Positions 27,895-35,192 of a DNA stretch of 64,000 nucleotides are shown here, piece by piece; the first letter of the stretch is position 1, and each line of letters begins with the position of its first letter. The translations under genes and the position numbers were made by a program. The notes below the pieces were generated by a model, which saw nothing but the letters and a program-made list of their open reading frames with translations, did not search any database and had not been told where the DNA came from. Source of the stretch: Virgisporangium aurantiacum (lineage in GTDB: Bacteria; Actinomycetota; Actinomycetes; Mycobacteriales; Micromonosporaceae); NCBI RefSeq assembly GCF_016863635.1, contig NZ_BOPG01000051.1, positions 18,296 through 82,295 on the forward strand, written 5' to 3'.

Positions 27895-28154
27895 CCCCAG
27901 AAGATGGCGGCGCTGTCCCCGATGGGGCGGTGCTACCCGTCAACGGTCATCGGGTGATCCGGGTGGGCGGACAGTCGGCCGCCGGGTCCGCGGACACGGG
28001 TTTTCCGGGTCCGCGGTCACATGTGCTCCGGTGGTTGGTTAGCTCAGGGGGATCACTCCTCCCCGGCGAGCGCCTCGGCGAGGCGGTGGCTGTCCCAGCA
28101 CCAACAGAGGCCGGACGTTCGTGCGGGTGCGGGCGAATCGGGTGGTGCTCGGTG

Positions 28155-29351
28155 TCAGATGACATCGTTCAATTGGCGCAGCAGTTCGGCGGTCGCTTTT
28201 GCGAGATCGGCCAGCGTTCGCGCCTCCTGCGAGCGCGAGTCGTAGTTGGGGCGGAGCCGGGCCACGTCCGTGGCGAGCGATGCGAGGGTCCGTTTCAGGT
28301 TGCTCGCCTGCTGGTAGGGGATGGTCCGGCCGAGGTTGATATCGGCGATCGCGTTGAAACGCCGGACGCACTCGTTGACGGGCCGGGCCCTGGCCCGCTT
28401 CGCGCGGAAGTCGGCCACCATCCTGGCCAGCCGGTCGACGTTCTCGCGGACGGCGACGCAGTCCTCGCGATACAGCGGATCCGCTGCCACGAACTCCACC
28501 ATCTCCACCGCGCGGCGCAGGTTGGCCTCGGCGGCGGCCAGGTCGGGTGGCCGTTGGTCGTCGAAGGCGGATTCGAGGTCGGCCGCGACGTGCTGGTAGA
28601 TCGCGATCGCCCCGAGGAAAGCGACCCGCACGCCCCGGGGATCGATCCGGCTGGCGCGGTCGAGGACGGTGACGGCCTCGGCGTACAGCTTCCGGGTCAG
28701 CGCGTCATCGGCCTGGTCGAGTTCGTCGCTGGTCAACCAGGACAGCACCCGCTGCAGCTCGTCGTGGACCAGCTTCTGGCGCGGGCCGCCGTTGCGGCGC
28801 TCGTCGGGTGGCAGGCTACGCCGCAACCGGTCGTGCGCGTAGGCGCGGATCTCGACGAACGTCGGATCGTCGGCGCGCACGCCGGATATGTGTTCGACGA
28901 GGTCCACCGCCCGCTGGAACTGCCGGCTGCGCAACGCCTGCCGGGCCGCTTCCAGATGGCGGTCGGACAGGGCGCGTACGCACTCGTCGTGGATCGCGCG
29001 CACGGCGTCGACGAGTTCCGGCGTGTCGGCGTGGCGGGCGGCCACCCGCGCCGCGTCCAGCGCCGGCCGCAGGTTGTGCAGGCACAGGTAGCACTTCGCC
29101 TTGCCGGCGAGAGCCTGCGCATTGGTCGGCGCCAGGCCGAGTACCTCGTCGAACAGCGCGATGGCCGACTGGTACCGCTTTCCGGCGATCCGCTGTGCGG
29201 CCTGGTCGAGCAGGTGCCGGACGGCCGTCTCCGTGTTCTGCGCGGGCGAGGCGTCCGATCGGTACAGGCTCGCGCGCAGTTCCTCGGCTTGCTGACGGTC
29301 GGCGTCATCGATCGGTTCGTTGTCGTATTCGAATCCGCCCGGCCGGTCCAT
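28155..29351 (-). CDS. TPR-like protein, last gene of the TIR-Hsp70 operon
   Basis: The 398-residue soluble protein is almost entirely helical. TPR-like pairs are visible at about residues 45-110 (RYQSAIALFDEVLGLAPTNA, LAGKAKCYLCLHNLRPALDA), with further degenerate helical repeats to the end. No catalytic motif, signal peptide or membrane segment is seen. It starts 7 bases after the 78-residue gene, so it belongs to the operon and probably acts as a scaffold or Hsp70-associated TPR partner. The family is not recognised beyond TPR. Confidence 0.8.
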   Translation of the reverse strand: MDRPGGFEYDNEPIDDADRQQAEELRASLYRSDASPAQNTETAVRHLLDQAAQRIAGKRYQSAIALFDEVLGLAPTNAQALAGKAKCYLCLHNLRPALDAARVAARHADTPELVDAVRAIHDECVRALSDRHLEAARQALRSRQFQRAVDLVEHISGVRADDPTFVEIRAYAHDRLRRSLPPDERRNGGPRQKLVHDELQRVLSWLTSDELDQADDALTRKLYAEAVTVLDRASRIDPRGVRVAFLGAIAIYQHVAADLESAFDDQRPPDLAAAEANLRRAVEMVEFVAADPLYREDCVAVRENVDRLARMVADFRAKRARARPVNECVRRFNAIADINLGRTIPYQQASNLKRTLASLATDVARLRPNYDSRSQEARTLADLAKATAELLRQLNDVI

Positions 29352-29358
29352 GGCTGAT

Positions 29359-29595
29359 CTACACCCCTTCCTCGGCTTCCGCGGCGCGGCCGAGCCTGTC
29401 GGCCGCGGCCCGGACGATGCGGATCTCGCTACCGTGGTCGAGCTCGGCGATGGTCAGGATCGAGCGGCGCAGTTCGTAGCGGCGCACGCCTGCCGCCGCC
29501 GCGTCGTCGTCGAGGTCCAGCGCCGGCTCGGGCAGCTTGTCGAGGAGAGCCGCGCGGGTCAGCTCGCCGGGTCGTGGTCTGTCCACTGTGGTCAC
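29359..29595 (-). CDS. 78-residue protein of the TIR-Hsp70 operon
   Basis: A small acidic protein with no recognised domain. The middle contains RRYELRRSILTIAELDHGSE and the end is helical. The GTG start overlaps the stop of the preceding TPR gene (GTGA) and the next gene begins 7 bases after its stop, so it is embedded in a coupled run. That arrangement is the main reason to call it a gene. Confidence 0.65.
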   Translation of the reverse strand: MTTVDRPRPGELTRAALLDKLPEPALDLDDDAAAAGVRRYELRRSILTIAELDHGSEIRIVRAAADRLGRAAEAEEGV

Positions 29596-31484
29596 CGTCC
29601 GTTCTCGTCCAGGAGCAGATCACCCAGGCCGGCCAGGAGGTCGGCCTCCGCGGTCTCGACGGTGCGGACCAGGGTGGCGAGTTCCCGGACCCGCTGGTCG
29701 TGCAACCGGGCGAGCTCCTCCAGGTTGGCCCGGTCCTGTCGGTCCGGCGCGGCGGCGATCAGTTTGTCCAGCCGCGCGGCGTGCAACTCCGCCCGATCCA
29801 CGAGTTCGGGCAGGGTCGCCGCCCGTTCCGGTTCCGGTTCGGCTGCCACCTCCCAGTCCGGGAACTTGCCGTACCGGGCCATCCGCGCGGCGAGGGCATG
29901 GCGGACCTGCTGGCGTATCACCGGGTCGTGGATGAACCGGTCGAGTTCCTGAAGGTAGAGGTCCACGTCGTCACGGGTGGTCGGCGCCCGCCGCTCGAGG
30001 TGCTTGAGCGCGCGGATCAGCTCGGGATCGCGCGCACCCAGCTGCCTGGCTCTCGACAGCAACGCGGCAGCCCACTCGGCCTCCGCCGGACCGGTGGTCA
30101 GGTGGTGGCCCAGCATGCCGGCCACGATGTAGACGTCGGCGAACTCCGGATCGAGTTCCCGGGCGCAGGCCAGGCGGCCGAGCGTGAGGTCCAGGTACCG
30201 GTCACGCCGGCGCACGTCGACGCCGTCCAGGTCCGCCACGTACCGCAGAATCAGCATCGCTCTCAGCAGGTGGACATCGCGTAAGGTGCGGTCGCGTTCG
30301 GCCTGCTCCGGCGCCTTCGCGCGCCTGGCCGCCAACCCGGCCAGCCGTTCGGTGAGCTGCTCGGTCGGGTCGGTCCACTCCAGCACCGTCGGCGCATCCG
30401 GTGCGAGGTTCCGGAGCACCGCGTTCAGGTGCCGGTTGATGGCGTCGGCGCGGGCGGAGCCGAACTCGATCCAGTCGGCGAGGGCCAGCCCGAGTTGCGC
30501 CGTGGCCCGGATCTCGTCGGAGTCCGCCGCTTCGGCGTCCGCGGGCACGGTGTCCAGTGCCTGGAAGTGCCGGCGAGCGGCCTCGGTCTCCTTGCTCAGC
30601 AACGCCTGCACGCCGAGGAGGGCGTGCCGGCCGCGCAGGTCGGCCGGAACCTGGCCGGGCAGGCCGCCGAGCCGGTCGACCTTCTCGAACAGGTCCGCCG
30701 CCTCGCGGACGCGTCCGTCGCGGAGGGCCTCAGCGGCCCGCTGGTACGTCACCACGCTGTACAGCCGGCGGATGCGGTCGCCGTCGAGGCGGTCGGCCCG
30801 CTCGACCGCCTCCAGCACCGCGGCCGCGCCGTCGAAGTTGCGCCGGTCGGTACGCACGTACGCGAGGAGGTAGCCCACCTCGCGGTCGTCGGGCGACTCC
30901 CGGTGCAGCGTCGCCAACAGGTGCTCGGCCGGGTCGAGGTCGCCCAGCTGGTACTGCGCGAACGCGATGAAGAACCGGGCGTCGTCGCGCAGCCGGTCCG
31001 GCAGCGTGCCCTCCAGCCGGGTCAGCTCCGGCAGGACACGGGCGTACTCACCGGCGTCGAGCATCGCCAGCAACTCGTGGTACCGCCGGGTCGAGCCGCC
31101 GGACAGGCGCAACGCGCTCGCCCCTCCCGGTGCGCCGCCGCGCCGGGCCAGGACGAACGCCGCGCCGCCGCCGGTCACCAGGAGCACGACGAGGAGCAGC
31201 CACCACGCGGACCCGTCCGGCTGCCCCGCCGGCTCGGTGGCCGCTGGCGGACCGGAGGGCACGACGATCGTGGTCGCGAGCTCGGTACCACTGCCGCGGA
31301 TCAGCACCTCGTAGCTGCCCGGTGCGAGCGAGGCGGCCGGGAGCGGGACGGCAACGGTCGACGGGGCGGGCGCCGGTGCGGCCCCCGGGCCGTCGTCGGT
31401 GCACCCGACGGCTATCAGTGCCGCCGCCAGCACCGTCACGAGGCGGGAAGCTGTCCGAGCAGTTCGTCGATGCGTGCGTTCCAT
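29592..31484 (-). CDS. Membrane-anchored TPR protein with lipoprotein-like N-terminus
   Basis: The 630-residue product begins with a basic signal segment and lipobox (LAAALIAVGC, Cys near residue 28). A Pro/Ala-rich segment of about 60 residues follows, then a transmembrane helix (WWLLLVVLLVTGGGAAFVLA, about residues 92-113). The remaining 500 residues are cytoplasmic TPR-like helices (AFAQYQLGDLDPAEHLLATL is a clear repeat). The predicted topology is a short outer domain tethering a cytoplasmic scaffold. ATG 31484 gives the full signal segment and overlaps the preceding gene by 49 bases; GTG 31439 is an alternative. It could place the operon's complex at the membrane. Confidence 0.8.
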   Translation of the reverse strand: MERTHRRTARTASRLVTVLAAALIAVGCTDDGPGAAPAPAPSTVAVPLPAASLAPGSYEVLIRGSGTELATTIVVPSGPPAATEPAGQPDGSAWWLLLVVLLVTGGGAAFVLARRGGAPGGASALRLSGGSTRRYHELLAMLDAGEYARVLPELTRLEGTLPDRLRDDARFFIAFAQYQLGDLDPAEHLLATLHRESPDDREVGYLLAYVRTDRRNFDGAAAVLEAVERADRLDGDRIRRLYSVVTYQRAAEALRDGRVREAADLFEKVDRLGGLPGQVPADLRGRHALLGVQALLSKETEAARRHFQALDTVPADAEAADSDEIRATAQLGLALADWIEFGSARADAINRHLNAVLRNLAPDAPTVLEWTDPTEQLTERLAGLAARRAKAPEQAERDRTLRDVHLLRAMLILRYVADLDGVDVRRRDRYLDLTLGRLACARELDPEFADVYIVAGMLGHHLTTGPAEAEWAAALLSRARQLGARDPELIRALKHLERRAPTTRDDVDLYLQELDRFIHDPVIRQQVRHALAARMARYGKFPDWEVAAEPEPERAATLPELVDRAELHAARLDKLIAAAPDRQDRANLEELARLHDQRVRELATLVRTVETAEADLLAGLGDLLLDENGR

Positions 31485-32866
31485 CGGTGTGCCGCACCCT
31501 CCATCATGCGTCCTGCCGTGACCAGGCCGGCGATCCGGCGTCGTGCCGTCTGCGCCACCCGGGTCGCCGAGTCCGGATCGCGGAGGTCGAGCAGGCAGCG
31601 CAGGTACTCCACGAGCAGGGCCACGTTCTCGGGGTCCGCCCTGCTCGCCGCGTACAGTTCCGCCGCCTCCTCGTGGTGGTCGCCGCGGCCGCGGTGCACC
31701 GCTGCGGCCCGCCCGCGCAGACCGGCGATGTCGCGGCGCTCGGCCAGGCGGGTGAGAAACTGGATGTCCTCCAGCAGCCGGTCGGCCGGCTCGAAGGCGT
31801 CGTCGGGCGCGACCGCGAACAACCGCCACAGCGCTTCGCAGCGTCCCTCCCGGAGGCTGAGCTGGTTGGGGGCGATGGCAATCGCCTCGTCCAGGTAGGC
31901 GACGGCGGCGGCCCAGTCGCCGTCCTCCTGACAGATCGCGGCGGCTTCCTCCCGGCAGCGGATCGCGGACGCGGCCGAGCTGTCGAACGAGCGGGTCAAC
32001 ACGTCCAGCGCGCCGTCGCTGCCGGCTGCGCGCAGCGCCCTCGCCAGCGCGACAGGGTCGGCGACCGGTTCGAGCGCCGCACGCATCGCACCGGCGTCCG
32101 GCGGCCGCGCGTCCGGCACGGAATGCCGGTACCGGGCGACCGTCTGCATGAGCTGCCGCAGCGGCGGAGTGTCCCGCAGAAAGGTGTCCACTGTGGACCG
32201 TTCCAGCGCGGCGAGGAGCAGGGCACCCCGCGCCTGTGCCTCGACGCGGCTCTCGTCGTCGATGACGGCTCCGGTCGTCGGGAATCCGAGCGCCTGCGCC
32301 ACCAGGACGCCGAGCGCGTAGCAGTCCTCGGCGTACGGGTTGAGCTGGACCCGGCGGACGGTCTCCGGCGCCGTCGCCGCCAGTACCGGCGCGTCCAACC
32401 CGAACAGGTCCCGGGCGGAGGACAGGGTGACCGGCGGGCACGGGACCAGTGTCGGCGTGCCGTCGCCGGCCAACCCGATGCTGCGCACGCTCAAGCCGAG
32501 CGGCAGCATGCGGCTGCGCTGCCAGGTGGCGAGCGCGTCGCAGACCCGTACGAGCGCCGGCAGCCGCGCGTACCACCGGTGCGCCGTGGCGGCGAACGAC
32601 TCCTCCATCGTCTGCCAATCCGGGGTGAGGGCGTACTCGATGTAGTAGTGCGCGCCGGACCATCCCTCACCGACGATCTCCAGAGCCGCGGCGCACGGAT
32701 GCTCGCGCAGGTTCTTGAGCGCGAGGCGAAACCGTTCGTCGCAGAACCTCGGGTCCACGAACCGAATGAGCCGGGTGCCGTCGCCGTGCCGGGTGGCGCG
32801 CCAGAGAACGCCCCGATCGGTGGGCCCGATCTCGGCGGTCAGGGTGATCCCGGCCGGCCCTTCCAC
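31436..32866 (-). CDS. Degenerate protein-kinase-like domain fused to TPR-like repeats (pseudokinase)
   Basis: The 476-residue product has the outline of a Hanks kinase in its first 210 residues: a beta N-lobe (TLTAEIGPTDRGVLWRATRH), then a C-lobe helix in NPYAEDCYALGVLVAQALGF. The lysine position reads LIRF, the HRD loop is replaced (LPLGLSVRSIGLAGDG) and DFG reads PCP. All catalytic residues appear lost, so it should bind rather than phosphorylate. The remainder is TPR-like. GTG 32866, three bases downstream of the hsp70 stop codon, follows GAGGCCGAGG; a longer frame would overlap hsp70. The role is inferred as adaptor. Confidence 0.75.
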   Translation of the reverse strand: MEGPAGITLTAEIGPTDRGVLWRATRHGDGTRLIRFVDPRFCDERFRLALKNLREHPCAAALEIVGEGWSGAHYYIEYALTPDWQTMEESFAATAHRWYARLPALVRVCDALATWQRSRMLPLGLSVRSIGLAGDGTPTLVPCPPVTLSSARDLFGLDAPVLAATAPETVRRVQLNPYAEDCYALGVLVAQALGFPTTGAVIDDESRVEAQARGALLLAALERSTVDTFLRDTPPLRQLMQTVARYRHSVPDARPPDAGAMRAALEPVADPVALARALRAAGSDGALDVLTRSFDSSAASAIRCREEAAAICQEDGDWAAAVAYLDEAIAIAPNQLSLREGRCEALWRLFAVAPDDAFEPADRLLEDIQFLTRLAERRDIAGLRGRAAAVHRGRGDHHEEAAELYAASRADPENVALLVEYLRCLLDLRDPDSATRVAQTARRRIAGLVTAGRMMEGAAHRWNARIDELLGQLPAS

Positions 32867-32868
32867 GG

Positions 32869-34728
32869 CTACCTCGGCCTCACGCGGTAGAAGACGTCGG
32901 TGAGTTCGTCGCCGAGGTCGTCGACGTCGGGCGAGTTCGCCGTCACCGCCGAGACGAACGCGGTGTACGCGGCCCCGAGTTCGGCGCGCTCCGCGGCATC
33001 CAGCTTGCCGAGCAGTTCGTGCGCCCGCGATGCGATCCTGCGATATTCGTCCGGCACGGTGTCCGGCGGCGGCTCGATCGGGGCGGCCCGCCGAGGTGGT
33101 TCCGGCAGGTCGTCGTCGCCGGCCCGCACGCTTTCCAGGTGACGGGCGCTCTGCTCGATCTGCTCGCGGCCGGCCCGCAGGTCGCATTGCAGGTCGGTCT
33201 TCCAGATCTGGCCGTCGTTGAGGCACTTGACCGCCACGTTGAGCAGTCCGTGCACGTCGAGGGCGAAGGTCACGGAGAAGCGGTAGTAGCCACGCTCACG
33301 CGCCTCGGGCAGCTTGATCGGAAGCCGGCCGATCAGGTCGTTCTCGATCGCGACCGGTCGCTCGCCCTGGTAGATCAGGACGTCGACCTCCGTGAACCGC
33401 TCGCCGTTGATGAAGTTGTCGTCGGTGACCTCGGCGGGCAACCGGCTCTCCTTGGCCAGGATGGGGATGAAGTCACCCTGATTGGCAAGGACGCCGAGCG
33501 TGTGGCTGGTGACGTCCTGCAGCACGACGTTCTCGGCGGCGCGTTCCCCGTCCGCGTCGTCCGTCGGGATGACGATCTCCGCGCCCTCGTATGCGTCCGC
33601 GGCCACGCAGTCGCGGGCCACCAGGCCGGCGCCGCGGGCGACCACCTCCTCGGGGCTGATGTCGCTGCGGATGTCACGCGGGTCCAGGTCGAGCCGTTCG
33701 GCGAGCATCGTGCGCATGCACGCGATCCGGGAGGATCCGCCGACGAGCAGCACCTGCTCGATCTCGTCCGCCGCGACACCGTTGCTGTCGTGCGCCGAAC
33801 GGATCGCCTCGTCGAGACAGTCCAACGACCGGTCCAGCAGGTCGCGGATGAGTGACTCGAACGTGGCCCTGGTGATCCGGATGTCCGGGCTCAGGGTCGG
33901 CGTCAGGTAGGGCAGGGTCAGCACGGTGGAGTTGGCGACCGACAGTTCGCGCTTGCGGATCTCCGCCTCGCGCTTGATCCGTTGCCGGATCGCCCGGTCG
34001 CCGCTGAGATCGACGCCGTACTGGGCCCGGATCTCCTGCAGCGCGTGCTCGACGATGCGGTCGTCGAAGTCGCCGCCACCGAGCCGCGGATCCCCACCCG
34101 TGCCGACCACGCTGACGTTGCCCGGACTGACCTGGATGATCGACACATCGAAGGTGCCGCCGCCGAGGTCGTAGACGGCGTAGGTGTGCGTCCGGTCGTC
34201 CTCGACCTTGTCGGCGCCGAAGCAGACGGCGGCGGCGGTCGGCTCGTTGAGCAGGCGCCGGACGTTGAGCCTCGCCATCCGGGCGGCGTCCTCGGTGGCG
34301 CCGCGCTGCGGCTCCTTGAAGTACGCGGGCACGGTGATCACCGCGTCGTGCACCGGTTCGCCGATGTAGTGCTCCGCCTGGCGTTTGAGTTCCATGAGAA
34401 TGAACGCCGAGATCTCCTGCGGCAGGTAGTCCCGGCCGCGGAACGGTATCCGCCGCGGCACGCCGGGGTCGCCGGACCCGCGGGGCTTGCGTTCGTACGT
34501 ACCCATCTCGCGTTTGACCTCGATGATGGTGTTCTCGGGGTCCTTGACGAGCCGGTCCTGCGCCGGTGCGCCGACGATCACGTTTCGTTCGGAGTCGAGG
34601 CCGACCACGGACGGAATCGTCCGGGCGCCGAACGCGCTCTCGATGACGTGGGTGTCCTTGCCGTCCCAGACGGACACGGCGGAATAGGTCGTGCCCAGAT
34701 CGATGCCGATCACCTTGTGGAAGGCCAT
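32869..34728 (-). CDS. Hsp70/DnaK-family ATPase chaperone of a conflict-type operon
   Basis: The 619-residue product has a full Hsp70 nucleotide-binding domain: phosphate-1 GIDLGTTYSAV (residues 8-18), the Lys72 region IIEVKREMG, phosphate-2 YDLGGGTFDVSII (186-198) and adenosine motif VLLVGGSSRI. The interdomain linker and substrate domain follow (DVTSHTLGVLANQGDF). The lid is short and variable, rich in Pro and Asp, with no terminal EEVD. It therefore resembles an active Hsp70 but not the housekeeping DnaK, which would be expected beside grpE and dnaJ. Its start lies 19 bases inside the J-like gene, behind GAGGAGGAG. It is the likely ATP-driven switch of the system. Confidence 0.93.
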   Translation of the reverse strand: MAFHKVIGIDLGTTYSAVSVWDGKDTHVIESAFGARTIPSVVGLDSERNVIVGAPAQDRLVKDPENTIIEVKREMGTYERKPRGSGDPGVPRRIPFRGRDYLPQEISAFILMELKRQAEHYIGEPVHDAVITVPAYFKEPQRGATEDAARMARLNVRRLLNEPTAAAVCFGADKVEDDRTHTYAVYDLGGGTFDVSIIQVSPGNVSVVGTGGDPRLGGGDFDDRIVEHALQEIRAQYGVDLSGDRAIRQRIKREAEIRKRELSVANSTVLTLPYLTPTLSPDIRITRATFESLIRDLLDRSLDCLDEAIRSAHDSNGVAADEIEQVLLVGGSSRIACMRTMLAERLDLDPRDIRSDISPEEVVARGAGLVARDCVAADAYEGAEIVIPTDDADGERAAENVVLQDVTSHTLGVLANQGDFIPILAKESRLPAEVTDDNFINGERFTEVDVLIYQGERPVAIENDLIGRLPIKLPEARERGYYRFSVTFALDVHGLLNVAVKCLNDGQIWKTDLQCDLRAGREQIEQSARHLESVRAGDDDLPEPPRRAAPIEPPPDTVPDEYRRIASRAHELLGKLDAAERAELGAAYTAFVSAVTANSPDVDDLGDELTDVFYRVRPR

Positions 34729-35180
34729 GGGTACTCCTCCTCGTCACGCGGCGGGGTGAGGTCGTCGAGCAGGGGATCGGGGGTCAGGTCGTCGGGAAAG
34801 TCGAACCGGTCCAGATCGGTGGCCGGCCGGACCGGTGCGCCGGCCGCGTCGAGGTGCGCCTCGACCGCGCGGGCGATGGCGTCGAGCAGGCTCGCCCGGT
34901 CGACGAACATCGGCGCGGCCGCCACCCGGACGCTGAACAGCCGCAGGTGTGCGTGGGTACGGTCGTACTGCTCGCGCCGCGTCGGCCGGACCAGGTCCTC
35001 GCCGGCCGCGTTGATGGCCTTCTGCTGTTCGATCAGCTCGTCGCGGTTCGTCGGCTCGCGGCGCTGCCGCTCGCGCAGTTGCCGGATCAGGGTGTCGCGG
35101 GCGGCCCGGATGTCCGCCACCGTGGCGTCCGGGGCCACGCCGAGCAGCGCGTAGTGCGAGTCGGTCGCCAGATCCACCAT
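34710..35180 (-). CDS. J-domain-like protein lacking the HPD motif
   Basis: The 156-residue product has a J-domain pattern at about residues 9-75: HYALLGVAPDATVADIRAAR (helices I-II), then INAAGEDLVRPTRREQYD, which matches the helix III-IV consensus of DnaJ proteins. The loop that should hold His-Pro-Asp reads REPTNRD, so canonical stimulation of Hsp70 ATPase is unlikely. The C-terminal half is acidic. It overlaps the hsp70 start by 19 bases, supporting partnership. ATG 35180 was chosen, 12 bases after the previous stop; TTG 35186 is also open. Confidence 0.8.
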   Translation of the reverse strand: MVDLATDSHYALLGVAPDATVADIRAARDTLIRQLRERQRREPTNRDELIEQQKAINAAGEDLVRPTRREQYDRTHAHLRLFSVRVAAAPMFVDRASLLDAIARAVEAHLDAAGAPVRPATDLDRFDFPDDLTPDPLLDDLTPPRDEEEYPWPSTR

Positions 35181-35192
35181 GAACAAGCCAGG

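Noticed and set aside
28037..28052. GGTTAGCTCAGGGGGA resembling a tRNA D-arm
   Set aside because: No acceptor, anticodon or T-arm follows; perhaps chance or a tRNA-derived scar.
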